Source: Schistocephalus solidus | Taxonomy: Eukaryota > Platyhelminthes > Cestoda > Diphyllobothriidea > Diphyllobothriidae | Length of the DNA: 64,000 bases | Direction of reading: 5' to 3' | Assembly (NCBI GenBank): GCA_017591395.1 | Contig: WEDG01000280.1 | Coordinates: forward strand, 62,001 to 126,000 | Part shown: positions 12,601 through 27,600 of the stretch, one piece after another | Position numbering within the stretch: position 1 is the stretch's first letter | Layout: each line of letters starts with the position of its first letter | Position numbers and translations under genes: made by a program | The notes under the pieces: model-generated | Told to the model about the DNA's origin: nothing | Seen by the model: the letters and a program-made list of their open reading frames with translations, nothing else | Databases searched by the model: none

Positions 12601-15600
12601 ATCAACTTTGAGAACAAATGAAATTTCATGGCACTAAATTATGGTTCATGCGTATCTAGCTGTGACCTAGACTGATGCTGGTGACACGGACCATTGCTTA
12701 TTTTAGGACGAGGGTACCACTAATCGTCTCTCACTGTTTCTGACCACGTCGTCTCTGCTTTCGTGCCTGATACATTTGCAAAGCTTATTTCCGGCATGAT
12801 TTTATTTTTCTTGACTCGTGAATGTTGTGGAATGCTGATTATCAACTCAACATGGGGATGCCTTCCTTCTCAAATCATCGGGAAAACACTTACTGCGCAT
12901 TGGGCACACAATCAAAAAAGTCAAATTAGAAGTATCAACATAGCATTCTCACTTAACTTCCCGCCCCGTCGAAGTTTGATATTTCTTGCTTTAAAGTAAA
13001 CGATCACTAATAGTTAACACATTTTCAAGCATTTTTCTCAATGAACACACAAAATGTAACGACCCAGCAATGAGTTGCCATTGAATAATTATAAGATCAA
13101 TTTCTTGCATCTGCTTAATAACATTCCAACCTTTGTCAAAAATGCCGCTGATATCTAGTCTTGAACGAAAAGGAAACGCCTTAGTACAAGCGCAATTTCA
13201 ACAACCTGACATACAAGGATGAGACATGTATGCGAGTCGTTCGAAGTTTCTTTCAAACAAAGATCCATTAATTTTGGCCACATAAAAGTGAGCAATTTCA
13301 TGTCAGGAAAAAGTCACACAGTTCTGCCCTAGTTTCAAGCTTACAGTGATGCTGGCCGATCCACTCAATAAGCCAATCAAAAGAGCAGATGACATCACTA
13401 GTTAAAAGTCGAGATCAATTTTGGTTTACTTAAGGGAACGTAGAAATAGCTATTCAGAAATATGTGTAGTAGGAAACCAAGACAGATTTGAGCGAAATCC
13501 GACATTTTTTGATATTCAGACAAGTTCGTTCACCATTGAAATGAATAGAAAAAAATACCTTGTTTGAGTGCGTTGTGTTATTAACGCATATTAATACAAG
13601 GAAGATAGATTTACTAAACCTTTATGCTGCAAAAGAAAGAAAATTAAGTACGTCCAAGGAGATCAAGTGCAGGCTTGCGTGAGAAATGGCCTTATTTTCA
13701 AAAAATTGACTTTTACCAATTATTGAGGCCCATTCGTCATAAAACCCGATAATAAACATGTTTCACTTTAACAAATTCAAAGCTTGGAAAAAACTTACCT
13801 TTGCTCGATTCTTTAGACGCATTATCGATATCTCGCATGGGCTGAACAGAATTAATTTTACGAAGGACACAGGAGTGATGCAGAACACTGCTTATACCCA
13901 ACCAAATACCTCCTTTGCTGATGAAATTGGTTATTTTTTTCGTTATTTATATCGTCACCCACTTCTCAACCCTACATCGACGTGATGCAATTATGTATGC
14001 AGGTTATGAACGTTTTTATGCATAAGGTAATCTATTTCACCAGTACTGCTTTTAATCTGCTTCCTCCGAATACTAACATCTTGACAATTTGCTCGATACA
14101 GCAAAGTCCCAATGCGGGATCGGACGAGGGTCATCGTAGTGTACCAGAATACCCACACCAGGCCAGCAAATGTATTCATATTCCTCAACTTTGCCCTGAT
14201 TCTTACCTTGACCTTAACGCAACTCAAAAACCCTCAACCATCCGCAAATCTACTGCGAAGCTTAATAACAACTTGAAACATAACACAAAATGTCTACCTA
14301 AATGCAAAAAGTAGACACTTTCGGGAACAAATTGTATATGGAGCTTCATAGGCTATCATCGCTTCCTATTGAAAAACAACTGGCGCCGGATCTTTCTCGT
14401 TGGTCATGTGTCTGTATCCTTTGAAAAAATTCAAAATTAAAAAAAGAAAATGCATACCAATTTAAATCATGACAAAAGTGACCGTTTGTCCAATTGTAAG
14501 CGCCGGTAACGAACATCGTAAATAAGAAGACTATTCGGAGCTACATTCACTCCCAATTCAAAATACGATTGTGTGCCAGGCAGAAATGTCAATTTGGGTT
14601 AAAGCCTTCTAGAAACTAATAATTTAGTAACAAAACTTTAAAAACTCGAATGACGGAGATTAACTTATGTTCAAAATGCAGGTGAATCACTAGTTGATCC
14701 TAGTTCATACAATTGACATCGTGGCTAATGCAAGTTTACACAGCTGGAAACCTGTCAAATAAATTAAATTTGGAATAACACATGAGCAAACGAGCGAAAA
14801 GAAGGATGACGTGAACACCTCAAAATCTGGTACGCCTACTCGTGAAAAAGGCAGTTTTCAACATGAACCTATTCCCTAAACAGGGTCAGCTGGGGAAGTG
14901 GTGCAAGCTTCAAAGATTCTGGCATTGTCAGCTGGTGGAAGTGGTGCAGGCATAAATGATTCTGGCATCGTCAGCTGGTGGAAGTGGTGCAGGCTTCAAT
15001 AATTCGGTCGTCGTCAGCTGATGAAAGTAGTGCAGGCTTCAATGATTCTGGTGTCGTCAGCTGGTGGAAGTGGTGCAAGCTTCAAGGATTCTGTTATGCT
15101 CAGCTGGTGGAAGTGGTGCAAGCTTTAATGATTCTGGCATCCTTAGCCAAGAAAAGTGGTGCAGGCTTCAATGATTCTGCCGTCGTCAGCTGGTGGAAGT
15201 GGTGCAGGCTTTGATTATTCTTTGTCGTCAGCTGGTGGAAGTGGGGCGCGCTTTAATGATTCTGGCACCATCAGCTGGTGGAAGTGTTGCAGGCTTCAAT
15301 GATTCTGTCGTCATCAGCTGGTGGAGGTGGTTCAGGCTTAAATACTTGTTTGTCGTCAGCCGTTGGAAGTGGTGCAGGCTTCAATGATTCTGTCGTCGTC
15401 GGCTGGTGTAAGTGGTGCAGGCTTCAATGATTCTGTCGTTATCAGCTGGTAGAATTGGTGCAAGCTTCAATGATGATGGCGTCGTCAGCTGGTGGAAGTT
15501 ATCCAGTCTTCAATGATTCTGTCGTCGTCAGCCGTTGGAAGTGGTGCAGGCTTCAATGATCCGGCGTCGTCAGCTGGTGTAAGTGGTGCAAGCTTCAATG

Positions 15601-18600
15601 ATGATGGCGTCGTCAGCTGGTGGAAGAAGTCCAGTCTTCAATGATTCTGTCGTCGTCAGCTAGTGGAAGTGGTGCAGGCTTCAGTGATACTTTTTCGTCA
15701 GCCGTTGGAAGTGGTGCAGGCTTCAATGATTCTCTCGTCGTCGACTGGTGTAAGTTGTGCAGGCTTCAATGATGCTGTCGTCGTCAGCTGGTGGAATTTG
15801 TGCAGGCTTAAATTATTCTGGCGTCCTCAGCCAAGGGAAGTGGTGCAGGCTTCAATAATTCTGTCATCGTCAGCTGGTGGAATTGGTGCAGGCTTTAATG
15901 ATTCTGGCGTCATCAGCTGGTAGAAGTGGTGCACGCGACAATAATTCTTTGTCGTCAAATGGTGGAAGTGGTGCAGGCTTTAATGATTCTGTCGTCATCA
16001 GCTGGTGGAATTGCTGCAGGCTTCAATGATTCTGTCGTCATCAGCTGATTAATGTGGTGCAGGCTTCAAAGATTCTGGCGTAATCAGCTGGTGAATGTGG
16101 TGCAGGCTTCAATGATTCTCTCATCGTCAGCTGCTGGAAGCTGTGCCGGCTTCAATGATTTTGGCATCATCAGGTGGTGGAAGTAGTGCAGGCTTCAAAT
16201 ATTCTATCGTCATCAGCTAGTTGAAGTTGTGCAGGCTTAAATAAATCTGTCGTCATCAGCTGGTGGAAATGCTGCAGGCTTCAATGATTCTGTCGTCATC
16301 AGCTGGTGTAAGTGGTGCAGGCATCAATAATTCTGGCATCGTCAGCTGGTGGATGTGGTGCAAGCTTTAAGGATTCTGTTATGCTCAGGTGCTGGAAGTG
16401 GTGCAAGCATTAATGATTCGGGCGTCGTTAGCTAGTGGAAGAGGTGCAGCCTTCAATAATTCTTTGTCGTCAAATGGTGGAAGTGGTGCAGGCTTTAATG
16501 ATTCTGTCGTCATCAGCTGGTGGAAGTGGGGCAAGCCTTAATGTATCTGGCGTCATCAGCTGGTGGAAGTGGCGCAAGCTTTAATGGTTCTGTTATCGCC
16601 TGTAAGTGGAAGTGGAACAGGCTTTAAAAAATTGTTTGTCGTCATCTGTTGAAAGTGTTGCGGTCTTCAATAATTCTGTCATCGTCAGCTGGTGGAAGTT
16701 GTCCAGTCTTCAATGATTCTGTCGTCGTCAACTAGTAGAAGTGGTGCGGGCTTAAATAATTCTGTGGTCTTTCAGCTGGTGGAAGTGGGGCAAGCTTTAA
16801 TGATTCTGGCGTCATCAGCTGGGGAAAAAAGGTGCAGACATCAATGATTGCGTCATTGTCTGCTAGTGGAAGTGGAGCAGGCTTCAATAATTGTTTGTCA
16901 TCAGCTGTTAACAGTGGTGCAGTCTTAAATAATTCTTTGTTGTCAGCTGGTGGAAGCGGTGCAGGTTACAATGATTCTGGCATCGTCAGCTGGTGGAAGT
17001 GAGACAAGCTTTAATGATTCTGGCGTCATCAGCTGGTGGTAGTGGTGCAGGCTTCAATGATTCTCTCATCTTCAGCTGGTGAAGGTGTCACAGGCCTCAA
17101 GAAGTTTTTTTTGTCTTCAGCTGGTGGAAGTGGTACAGGCTTCATTGATTCTGTGTTAGTCAGCTGCTGAAAGTGGTGCAGGCTTTAATGATTCTGGCGT
17201 CATCAGCTAGTGGAAATGCTGCAAGCTTCAATGATTTTGGCGTCAGCAACGGGTGAAAGTGGTGCAGGCTGCAATGATTCTCTCGTCGTCAGCTTGAGGA
17301 AGTGGTGCAGGCTTTAATGATTCTGTCGTAGTCAGCTGCTGAAAGTGGTGCAGGCTTTAATGATTCTGAATCGTCAGCTAGTGGAAATGTTGCAAGCTTC
17401 AATAATTTTTGCATCATTAGCTGTTGAAAGTGGTGCAGGCTGCAATGAGTCTGTCGTCATCATCTGGCGGAAGTTTTGGAATCTTCAAAAATTGTTTGTC
17501 ATCAGATCATGGAAATGGTTCAGGCTTCAATGATTCTGGCGTCGTCAGCTGGTGGAAAGGAGGCAGGCTTCAATGATTCTGGCGTCGTCAGCTGATGGCA
17601 GTGGTGCAGGCTTCAACGATTATGTCGTCGTCAGCTGGTGGAAGTGGTGCAGGCTGCAATGATTGTCGTCAGCTGGTGGAAGTGGTGCAGGTTTCCATGA
17701 TTCTGTCGTCGTCAGCTGGTTGACGTGGTGCAGGCTTCAATGATTCTGGCGTCATCAGCTGGTTGAAGTGGTTCAAGCTTCAATGAATCTGGCGTCGTCA
17801 GCTGGTGGAATTGGTGCAGGCTTCAATAATTATTTGTCTTAAGTGGTTGAAATTGGTGCAGGACTCAATGATTCTGGTGTCGTCAGCTGGTGTAAGTGGT
17901 GCAGGCTTCAATGATTCTGTCGTCGTCAGCTGGCTGAAGTGGCGCAGGCTTCAATTATTCTTTGTCGTAAGCAGGCGGAAGTGGTGAAATAATCAATGAT
18001 TCTGGTGTCATGAGCTGGTGGAAGTGGTGAAAGCTTCAATGATTCTGGCGTCGTCAGCTGGTAAAAATTGGTGCAGGCTTCAATAATTCCTTGTCGTAAG
18101 CTTGTGCAAGTGGTGCAGGACTCAATGATTCTGGTGTCATCAGCTGGTGAATGTGGTGCAGGCTTCAATGATTCTGCCGTCGTCAGCAGGTGAAAGTGAC
18201 TCCAGTTTCAATGATTCTTTCATGCTCAGCTGGTGTAAGTGGTGCAGGCTTCAATGATTCTGGCGTCGTCAGCTGGTGGAGATGGTGCAGGCTTCAATGA
18301 TTCTGTCATATTCAGCTGGTGGAAGTGGTGCAGGCTTCAAGGATTCTGTCGTCGTCAGCTGGTGAAAGTGGTGCAGTACTTTATGAGGCTGGTGTCGTCA
18401 ACTGGTGTATGTTGTGCAGGCTTCTATGATTCTGGCGACGTCATCTGTTGGACGTGGTGCAAGCTTCAAGGATTCTGTTATGCTCAGCTGGTGGAAGTGG
18501 TGCAAGCTTTAATGATTCTGGCATCGTCAGCTGGTGGAATTAGTGCAAGCCTTAATGATTCTGGCGTCGTCTGCTGGTGGAAGTGGTGCAAGCTATAATG

Positions 18601-21600
18601 ATTCTGGCGTCATCAGCTGGAGGAAGTGGTGCAGGCCTTAATGATTCTGTCGTCGTCAGCTGCTGAAAGTGTTGCAGGCTTCAACGATTCTGTCGTCATC
18701 AGCTGGTAAAAAAGGTGAATGCTTCAATGATTCAAGCGTCGTCAGCTGGTGGAAGTGGTGCAAGCTTCAATGATTCTGGCGTCGTCTTTGCCATCTGGAA
18801 AGACTTTGTGATATTACTTCCCTTTCTGCCAATGGACATTGGATAATTGGCAAATGACCTTTTTTGCCGAAAAATGCGGAAATGTGACGAAGTCAGAACG
18901 TTTGCTCATGGCCCTCTCTCTGTCTTGATTTGAATTTGCTTACATCCTCAGCACCTGCATCACCTCATTGACCAATTTCGGCGGTAATAAGAACTTATTC
19001 TTGAGGAATAGGGTTCATTTTCCTTGCATTCGTGCTGATCGCAGATTTATTTATTTATTGCCAGTTTACAGGCAAGGTCAAAAAATGAATGAAGTGGTTG
19101 CCTTCGCCATCTCCACGCTACCATCGTCAGGGATCATGCTACCTGAGAAACAGAATGCTATGTTATAATGACCTCAGCGGCAACAAAGACAATAGATTAG
19201 TTGCTCTGCGTACCCGCAAAGAACACGAATTTCCTTTTTCAAAACTTCTTATAACTTCAACTAGGGAGAATAACGTTATGTTGACCAGGACGATGTGTGA
19301 AAGCGACGGGTGGACCTTCTCGCTTTTCACTCTGAGACTTGGACTGCAAAGTCGCAGGAGATCACAAGGTAAGCGACTACAGGATAAGCGTATCGGGGGC
19401 AAACGATATTGTTAACTGCAAATTGTCATTAATTTCTCCACATTGAACATGCGCATTGGCACACCAGGATTTGTTTGACGACAATACCGCGGATAACAGC
19501 ATACTCCTCAGTTAAATTAACAGACTGCACAAAGCCTACATCTATCTTCTTACCGATGCAAACTACGCAATCATCTAAAAATTGCGCATCTTGTGAAGCA
19601 TGGGTTTCGGAAGGTGCAGGTATCCTGGATGGACTGGAAAGCCAAGGAGATTAAAAGTTATTGGCGTCACAGCGAATTAAAGAACATTTCGACCTTTCTA
19701 AGGTGTTGAAAGCCCCCTGCAATAAATAAGCCACGCTTATGGTATGCTCTCACGGAAAATGCTCCTTACAAAGGAAAAAGTGATCTAAAAGCACTGAGTT
19801 AAGCAAATAAAAATTTCCTCCTTCACTCTTCCCTGATATCAGACGCCATCAGCGACCACTTCATCAAAGTTGATATTATGCCTCCTACACCACATACCAT
19901 TCAAGCATGCAACAACTCTCCTACAGGAAAGTGCCAAGATCCGACGTGATCCCTTTTGCTTTATTCAAGAACTGTACACCCCATATGAAGGAAAAATAGT
20001 GATTGAGATTTTCAATGAAATGTAGCTCTTACGATAATTTCTTTAGAACTTTAAGAATGTGACCATAATCAATCTGTACAAGTTGAAAGGCAAACGAAAA
20101 GTATGAAATAATCACCCAAGATTTGTAGTGCTGATCATTGTCAAGAATAACTTTGTTCGCATTCCTTTCAGTCGCCTCAGTGACCATATGCACTACGAAT
20201 TTGTGCTAAATAGCTAATGTGGCTTCCAAATACATAATGAAAGCATCGGTATCAACTTGTCTTTTTGCAGCTACAAAATAAGTGCCCGGAGATGCGGGTC
20301 CACTTCTGCACCACCTTCGTGTACCAGAAAAATCTTCCAACAATGTGACACGCAATGGAAACTGGAAAATAATGCAGCAATTCGACTATCCTATGCGATT
20401 CACGCACATGAGGCGCCAGCTTCAAGATAGAATTAGGTCACGCCTCACGGACAATATACACACAGCACAAGCGAATTTCACGGACAAAAAGGTGTGAAGC
20501 AGGTTTGCTAACACACTCCCATCCTCTTTATTCGGGTTCATTGGTTTGTTTTTCAACTCCTCTCATGATGCGCGCCATGGAATTCACTTCTACTATAGGG
20601 CTGGGGTCGATCTTTGTGACCAACAGTGGACGCAGGTCATAACGCATCTGCCCGCGAACGTTCAAGATAGATAAGCCGTTTCACCGCAGGCTGCTCCATG
20701 TTCGGACTGACAATGAACACTGAAAAAACGGTGGTCATGCACCTAATCGGATGCAATTAAAGCTGGAAAACTATATCTGCTGCCTCCTCAAACATACCAA
20801 CTATCACCCCTTTACCAACCCTGATGGAACCACAAAACCACCGTCATCTCTGATCGTGTTTCAAATGTCCTTACGCGTCCGACTACGACGTCGGCATTTA
20901 CCTTCTTCATCACCGTTACCTCAACCACTTGACGGTGCCGACTCAAAACTCATAATACCAATGAGATCACTATTGATACCCCGAAATCCACTGCTCTTAC
21001 TACCAGCAGCATGCAGTCAAAAGTGAACTCATCTCAATGCGATCATTCATTTTTTCACGCATTGGCCGAGTTGGTATATTGCCACCCCATCGCTAAGAGC
21101 CTGGGTAACAAAAGAATGAAACACCAAAACACACCCGATGAAATCGCATTCATGAACTACATTTCCGTTGCACATCCAGTCATTGCATGGAAAAAGGCAG
21201 CCACGTGTGCCTGCCTGAAATTAACTCAAATCACTACAGACAAGACCACAATGTCACACATTTCCCATCAACATACACTGCACAGGAAAATGTCCAATCA
21301 CAAACAGCAGGCATGAGCTAAGCACTGCTCCTGTATGACAGTCGGAAGAAGGTTATCCGGTTGCTATTCATGTAGTTCATCTTCTTTCTGTGATATGCAA
21401 TAACTTACGCTTTTTGTGCAATGTTTTAGAGTCTTGAAGCGAGCAAGGTCATGTGTTTAGCATGCTCCACCGGAATTTTCCTACCCTCGTTTGTCAGCTC
21501 TCTTTACCTTCGACGAACTAACATGGGTAGTCGACTGGTGAATGGCAGAGTGCGTAATGTCGACTCACACCACTTTATTCGCATTTCAAAACAGCTGCCA

Positions 21601-24600
21601 TGATTGAAGCTATCACAGTTCACTATAAGGCCTGGGTACGAAGTTTGCCGACTGGCAGGATAACCTGTGCCACGCAGTCAGCCCAGAATGCGTTTGTGTG
21701 GATTAGCCAAATATTGTACTAAGAGTCGGGATGTGATTTCATGGCTTCCATCGCACTCCCGCTCAATGCCATCCAAACAACCCAACCCAATTTCTTTTTG
21801 AGTGAATTCCTTGTTCTTTGTACTCGGAACAGGGGAGTTTGATTGCACGTCAAGGAGGGGGATTTCTCCACGCCGTCCATGTGCGCTCTCTCTCCTCCAA
21901 GAAGCTTTGACTTCTTCATGACAACGAAATCATCTGAGAGATGAGGGGAGATCGCAGGTTATCTGGCGCAAGCTTACGATGAATATAAACTTATGAAAGT
22001 GCATGTCTTATTTCCTGAGCGACCAGGCTCCCACACATGATTGGTAAAGTTAGTCCCAAGAGTTTTGTAATCGTTTTTCCACTACTATTAAGTTCAATTT
22101 TCGTTTAATCCATATTTAGTCAGAATTGAACCAAAACGCTTGCAAATTTCATTGCAAAGAACTAATTCGTTGACTTTTAAAAGGTTTCGGAAATAGCATG
22201 GGGCAAATATGCACGTAAATAAAGTAAGTGTAAATAAAACTGGCTAAAACACGGGCAAATCCAGCAAAATACATGTTGAATTACCTGGAGGTGTAGTAAC
22301 ATGGACAGCATCACTCCATGTGCCCTCGTAACTCATAGCACCTTCGTTTTGCAGTCTGACCACGGCCGCCATTGTTACTGCTATCCCAGTTTCTGAAGGC
22401 AGATCATGAACAACCCAGCTGTTTCTGAAAGGCCTAATTGTGGCATCCTTCCACTGATAGGTATCGAAGTCTCCTACATATTGCAAAACCATATTGTAGT
22501 ATTCTAATTTGTGGCCAATATTGTGGGGCGGACGCCAGCGGATCTGAACAGCAGTCGAATTGACAGCTACAGCTGTAACATTAAACGGAGCACTCGGGAC
22601 TGAAACGTGAAAACAAAAATAAATTCATAGAGTGCATTCAAGTAAGATTATGTGGGATTATTGTAGGAATATATATGTTGGATAAAACAGCATAAATAGA
22701 AGCACACTCTTACCCTGCCGGAAAGCCATCAGAGGCCAGTTATAGATCACATATTCCACTTTTTCAATTGCAACGATTTATCAGTGACAAATCATAAACG
22801 AAGCCACATTCTTAGAAACGAAAAAAAAATTTCTTTTCCCAGGTGCAAGAACAAAGGTCGAGCAACGAAAACTTGCAGACGTCTATCGTGAGAAGTAAGA
22901 AGTAGTATACAGCCGAAATACAGAGCCTTGCGCAGCCAATTCCAGGCCTGAGCGATTGATCGTTAATCAAAAACAATCATTTACATCAGTCGCGTGATTT
23001 ACTGCTGCAGGAGGCTTTGAAGTTCGATTAATGTTTGGCCTGGGAAGCTCATATAAATAGGTCAATAGGTCTTTTGGTCAATGCTTGCATTTCCACATAC
23101 TGACATATCATATTAGGTGTTAATAAAGTTATTGAATGCGTGCTGATGACTTCTCCGAGCGAAACTGGGTTGTTGACTCAAAAATATGCTTGCGCTGTCC
23201 CTTCTGCATCTCCGCTGTCCTCACAAAATTGACTTTTTGTCATAAAATAAGTACAATACTTATACCTGAATAATTATCTGCTTTTTCTATTGTGTAAAAA
23301 TATTGAATAAAGCAACTTATCAATAAATTTACAAATTTCTTTCACAGTCTTATCGTTCAGAAGATAACATTTTCCATGTGAATATTACGCTGTGTATGCA
23401 AAAATGGAAGTTTTCAGAACAGAAAACATCTAGCTTTCCTTCAACCACCAGGATTGTGCAATTTCATTCTCGTAGTATGACGGGCTGCAACATCAAAAAT
23501 GGTCATCGACATAAAGTACTCAAAATTAAGAGGATATTGTAGATATCATGTTATCAATTATTCCGATTTGTTGCATACAAGCCAATTTAATTACTCTCTT
23601 AATGTTCCTGATTGGACAATACCAACATTCACATTTGGTGTTGTCCAAATAATATGAGATCTTCCAATAAACCCAGGACAGCGGCTAAAATTTGGAAAAC
23701 AAACTCGGTACTTCAACAAGCAAATTTTAATTTTATGGACCTTTGCCACCATTTGTGACTATGATCAATTCGGGATATTTCATCCTCGAATTTCGCTGAT
23801 ACATTTATTTGTTTCGATAAATACAACACCCTTCTCTTGAGGCTAAAATGACAACTAATGTTTGGGTGTTTGACAAAACTGAGATATCTCAAACATAAAC
23901 ACTTTTTTACTCATTTAAGGATTGTGGAATGTGCCTCATTAGAAGTTTACATGAAACCAACCTATTTTCCTTTTTTACAAGTTAATTGAGCGTTAAATGC
24001 CCTAATTCAAGGCCAATCTTTAGTCTTACCCGCAAGACTTGTTTTCTATGGCTAGTTTGTATGTTGTCATACATTTATGCTAATTCTTCAGCAGTACGAC
24101 AGGAACTCTTCTGCTTAATCATTTCGTCCTTCTCTGCACAAGTTCTACTTTTGTACCGGACAGCCTTCTAAGTTTGGTTGGACAAATATTTTATTCTACC
24201 CTTTTTGTTTGATCCACTGTTTTAATTTTCTGTCCATAGATATACAACATATTGTTTTTTACATTAAAAGCACAAAACTTCTACCTAATTGCTTTGTAAA
24301 AATTTTACTAGGTGTGTAGCGCTACCTAAAAATTAAGTTTTGTTATCTTAACTGAGGCCCTCCCTCCCTGAATAGCATGTACAAAATGGAATAGTGTAAA
24401 TTTTTCATTTCATTCAACAGACATTTTCAAATTACAGATGTCCCAGTGCGCATTTTGTGTGCGCTACTGCAACAACCTATGATGAAACGTTCTTATCATA
24501 AAACGAAACGCTTTCCTTCTCTAAAAATAGAAACGTTGGTCACGTTGGGTTCTCTTTTATTAATATAATTGGAGAGGAAGAAGCTAGCAAATTACAAATT

Positions 24601-27600
24601 TCCATTAAGCTTTGACGTGAAGTTGTATACCTGTCTCCCAGAATGAGTGAGCACGTTGATAATGACAAGATAGTTATTTTTAGCTTTGAAATATTTTAAA
24701 AATGGCAAGCGTTCGATTTGACTCCTTTTACGTACGTGAGATAGATTGCATGTTAGAAAGCTTGCCTTAAACGCCAAACTTGCAAACTTAATATGTATAG
24801 TTAACGAAACCATAGTCGATCAAATTTGCCCATTTCCTGGAATCTTTGCATTCATTGAGAAAATATTTCCAGCTGCTTACGCTTTATTAACTTTTTTAGA
24901 ACGTTCAGCATGCAACTTAAGTACTGCGAGGGAAATTACAATGAGTCTTAGGCCTGACGACGGAGTATATGAATCCCCAAAATTCAATTTAAATATAAAT
25001 AGAATAATACCACTCTGCACACCTAACCACATAGCAAATAACCTTGGTTTAACGATTATACTGACGTATTATCGTAGTAAACATTCTCTAAAGGATTAAA
25101 AAGGCGTAAATGACTCAGTTTCGTTTAAAGTCCTTTAAGGCAACAAATATTTTATCCAACACCTTTTGCCCCAAAATGCTTGCCTAGCAAACCAAATAAT
25201 CGAAAAAAGCGAAAGTAATTTTGCTAGTCCAGGGTTCTTTTCAAAAACAGAGGAGCTTATATTAGTCATTCGTGTGACCTGATATGTACTACATAAGCTA
25301 TGCCATCGACGTGGACGCCAATATGAATTTATATAAAGCCTCAATTTTACTTGTATCCAATTTCCGTTTTGAAGAAGAAAAAACATACTCCATTGAGGAA
25401 AATATTGCAAAACCATTCCAAATATCTAAAGTTTCCAGAACTCTCTTTAAGCTTTATAAAGAAATTTAATGTTCTTCCATCACTATCTTATTTTATTCCT
25501 GAAACTCAAACACATTTCATAAAGGCAAATTCATGAAAATACATTACGAATTCAATTTCATCCTTGAGGACCAGACAGATCGAATCAGCATGCCTACAGC
25601 TAGTTAAATGCATATTGACTCATTGGCGTTTAAAGAGCTCCGTGGATAATTTATAATTTCCACGGATTATGGAACATTGGAAGGTAATTTCATTTACTTA
25701 AGTAAATGCTACATCAAATTCGAATGTAATTCTCATTCATACGCGAATGACGTGGTGTGCTTAGACATTTTACCTTCGGAATGTCAATGAACTGTTTATT
25801 CAATGTAAACGCAGTCAAAAATGTGGAAACCCTCAGAGGATTTCTATACTGAAAGCACGATGCATTTCATTGTGAGATTTAATAAGGTCTGACACAACTG
25901 CTGTTTGACTGTGTTGTAAAGTCGCTAAAGCCCTTGACATCTGGCTTAATAAAAAAACCCTAAATTATAAATAACCCCTTAACGTAGAAACAACAAATAT
26001 TTACTTACTGGGTTGTGTTTTAACCCGAACGATCTTGCTCCAACTTTCGGCTACATTTTCATCAGGCCGCAGTCTGTACCGGGTAATTATTCGGACTTTC
26101 ACATTGATTTCGCAATCAGCGGGCAATTTCGTAATACGATACGCACTTTCCGTAGCCGCGACATAATGGTCCCCATTAGCCATTGAGATGTCGGTTTTGT
26201 TAAATTGAAGATTAATCACGAAAGCTAGTATTTTGATATCCTGTTGGAAGGGTGCATCCCAACTGAGCCTGATGGCACTAGCACTTTCAGCCTCAGCTTC
26301 GATATTGTGTACTTCAAAAAAATCTAAAAAAATAAGTGTAACATTTATGATTTGGAATGATCAGTAGTAAGCATAATCATGGTATGATTTGGCTGACGAT
26401 TTAACACATTTGGTTTCGTCCTCATGGTTTCATTGAATATTACCCAAAGCTTAATAAATTAAAAATATGTTTCTTTGAAAACTTAAAACATGATTTTTGT
26501 TTTCTTTGGAAAGTAATTTGTTGATATTATGGACACCTAAAGCTTTCCGCCAAGATTTACCCAAAGAAAACGCTTTCATATGAAATTAGAAGTTAAAGCA
26601 GTTTTATGTAAATTTGGTGTCATCTTCAAACAATAAGCTAAGGTATGAAGAAACCCCAGATGATATTTTCACGCAGCTTAATGATCACAAATCAATAATG
26701 ATTATTGGATATTATAATTCAGAGTTTCAGGAAATGTGTAAATTGTAGGCATAAACCTATATATTAAGTTCAATCGGAGCAATGTTGCGTCATCATGTTG
26801 AATTGACAGAACTAAAATAACCATGGGATTTTCACTGAATGCCGGGTCCGTTAAAAATATATTTGACTTTTGTGATGTACATGCACTATTATGGGAGCCG
26901 CTTGATAGGATCAGATCTTTACCTTGACCCATAGGGTGATATAGAAAGGGAATCGCAATGGCTGTTAGAACTGTTTTAAAATAATTTAAGGGATTTGTTG
27001 TTACTGTTTACCGCCACATAGCTGCAGTCAGAAGGAGGTGTTACTTAAGCTCTGGAACACTGAATGCCAATAAACTGCAGCACATGATGTTACATACTAA
27101 GCTGATTGTCACGAAAAGAAGGCAGCAAATATTTTAGCAAAACTCGGATTTTAATGAAAAAGGCATATCACACTAAAAGCGGAATCGTGCACAGAATCCG
27201 CTGAATCCACTGAATCTGATAGGACACTAAAGCGGGCTTTTGAAATTCAGCCACCATCTTTTCTGCTCTCCATTCACATGTGAATCCTCTTATATGTCAT
27301 CAGTGCACGACGCTGTCACTATTTTGAAGCAAGTCCAAATTGATCAATACTTAGAGACAAATTCAAATACGATTCTTCACGCAGAATGGAGGACCTTGTT
27401 TGCTGAAATTTTTGGAATTTTACTTTCAAAATAAAGCATAGCTCTCTCTCTCTTATAGGACCGGCAAGTCCGTCCTCAACTTCTAAAGTGGCTAGTTACA
27501 CAGTTGTCTTCTAATTTTTGTTGATAAAAACCGGTATGTGTTTATGTATATTTGCATTGGATTAACCACAATGACAAAAATAAACGGGCATACAAGAAAT

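Noticed and set aside
14978..18598. Several 60-119-codon frames with SGAGFNDS / VSWWKW-like repeats
   Set aside because: They are produced by the 43-bp minisatellite. The period is not a multiple of three, frames rotate and units are imperfect, so no protein is conserved.
18968..21316. Cluster of 60-110-codon frames in a GC-richer tract, considered as an intronic gene or LTR retroelement
   Set aside because: I could not find protease, RT, RNase H or integrase motifs, LTRs or splice-flanked exons. It may be old debris, but nothing supports a call.
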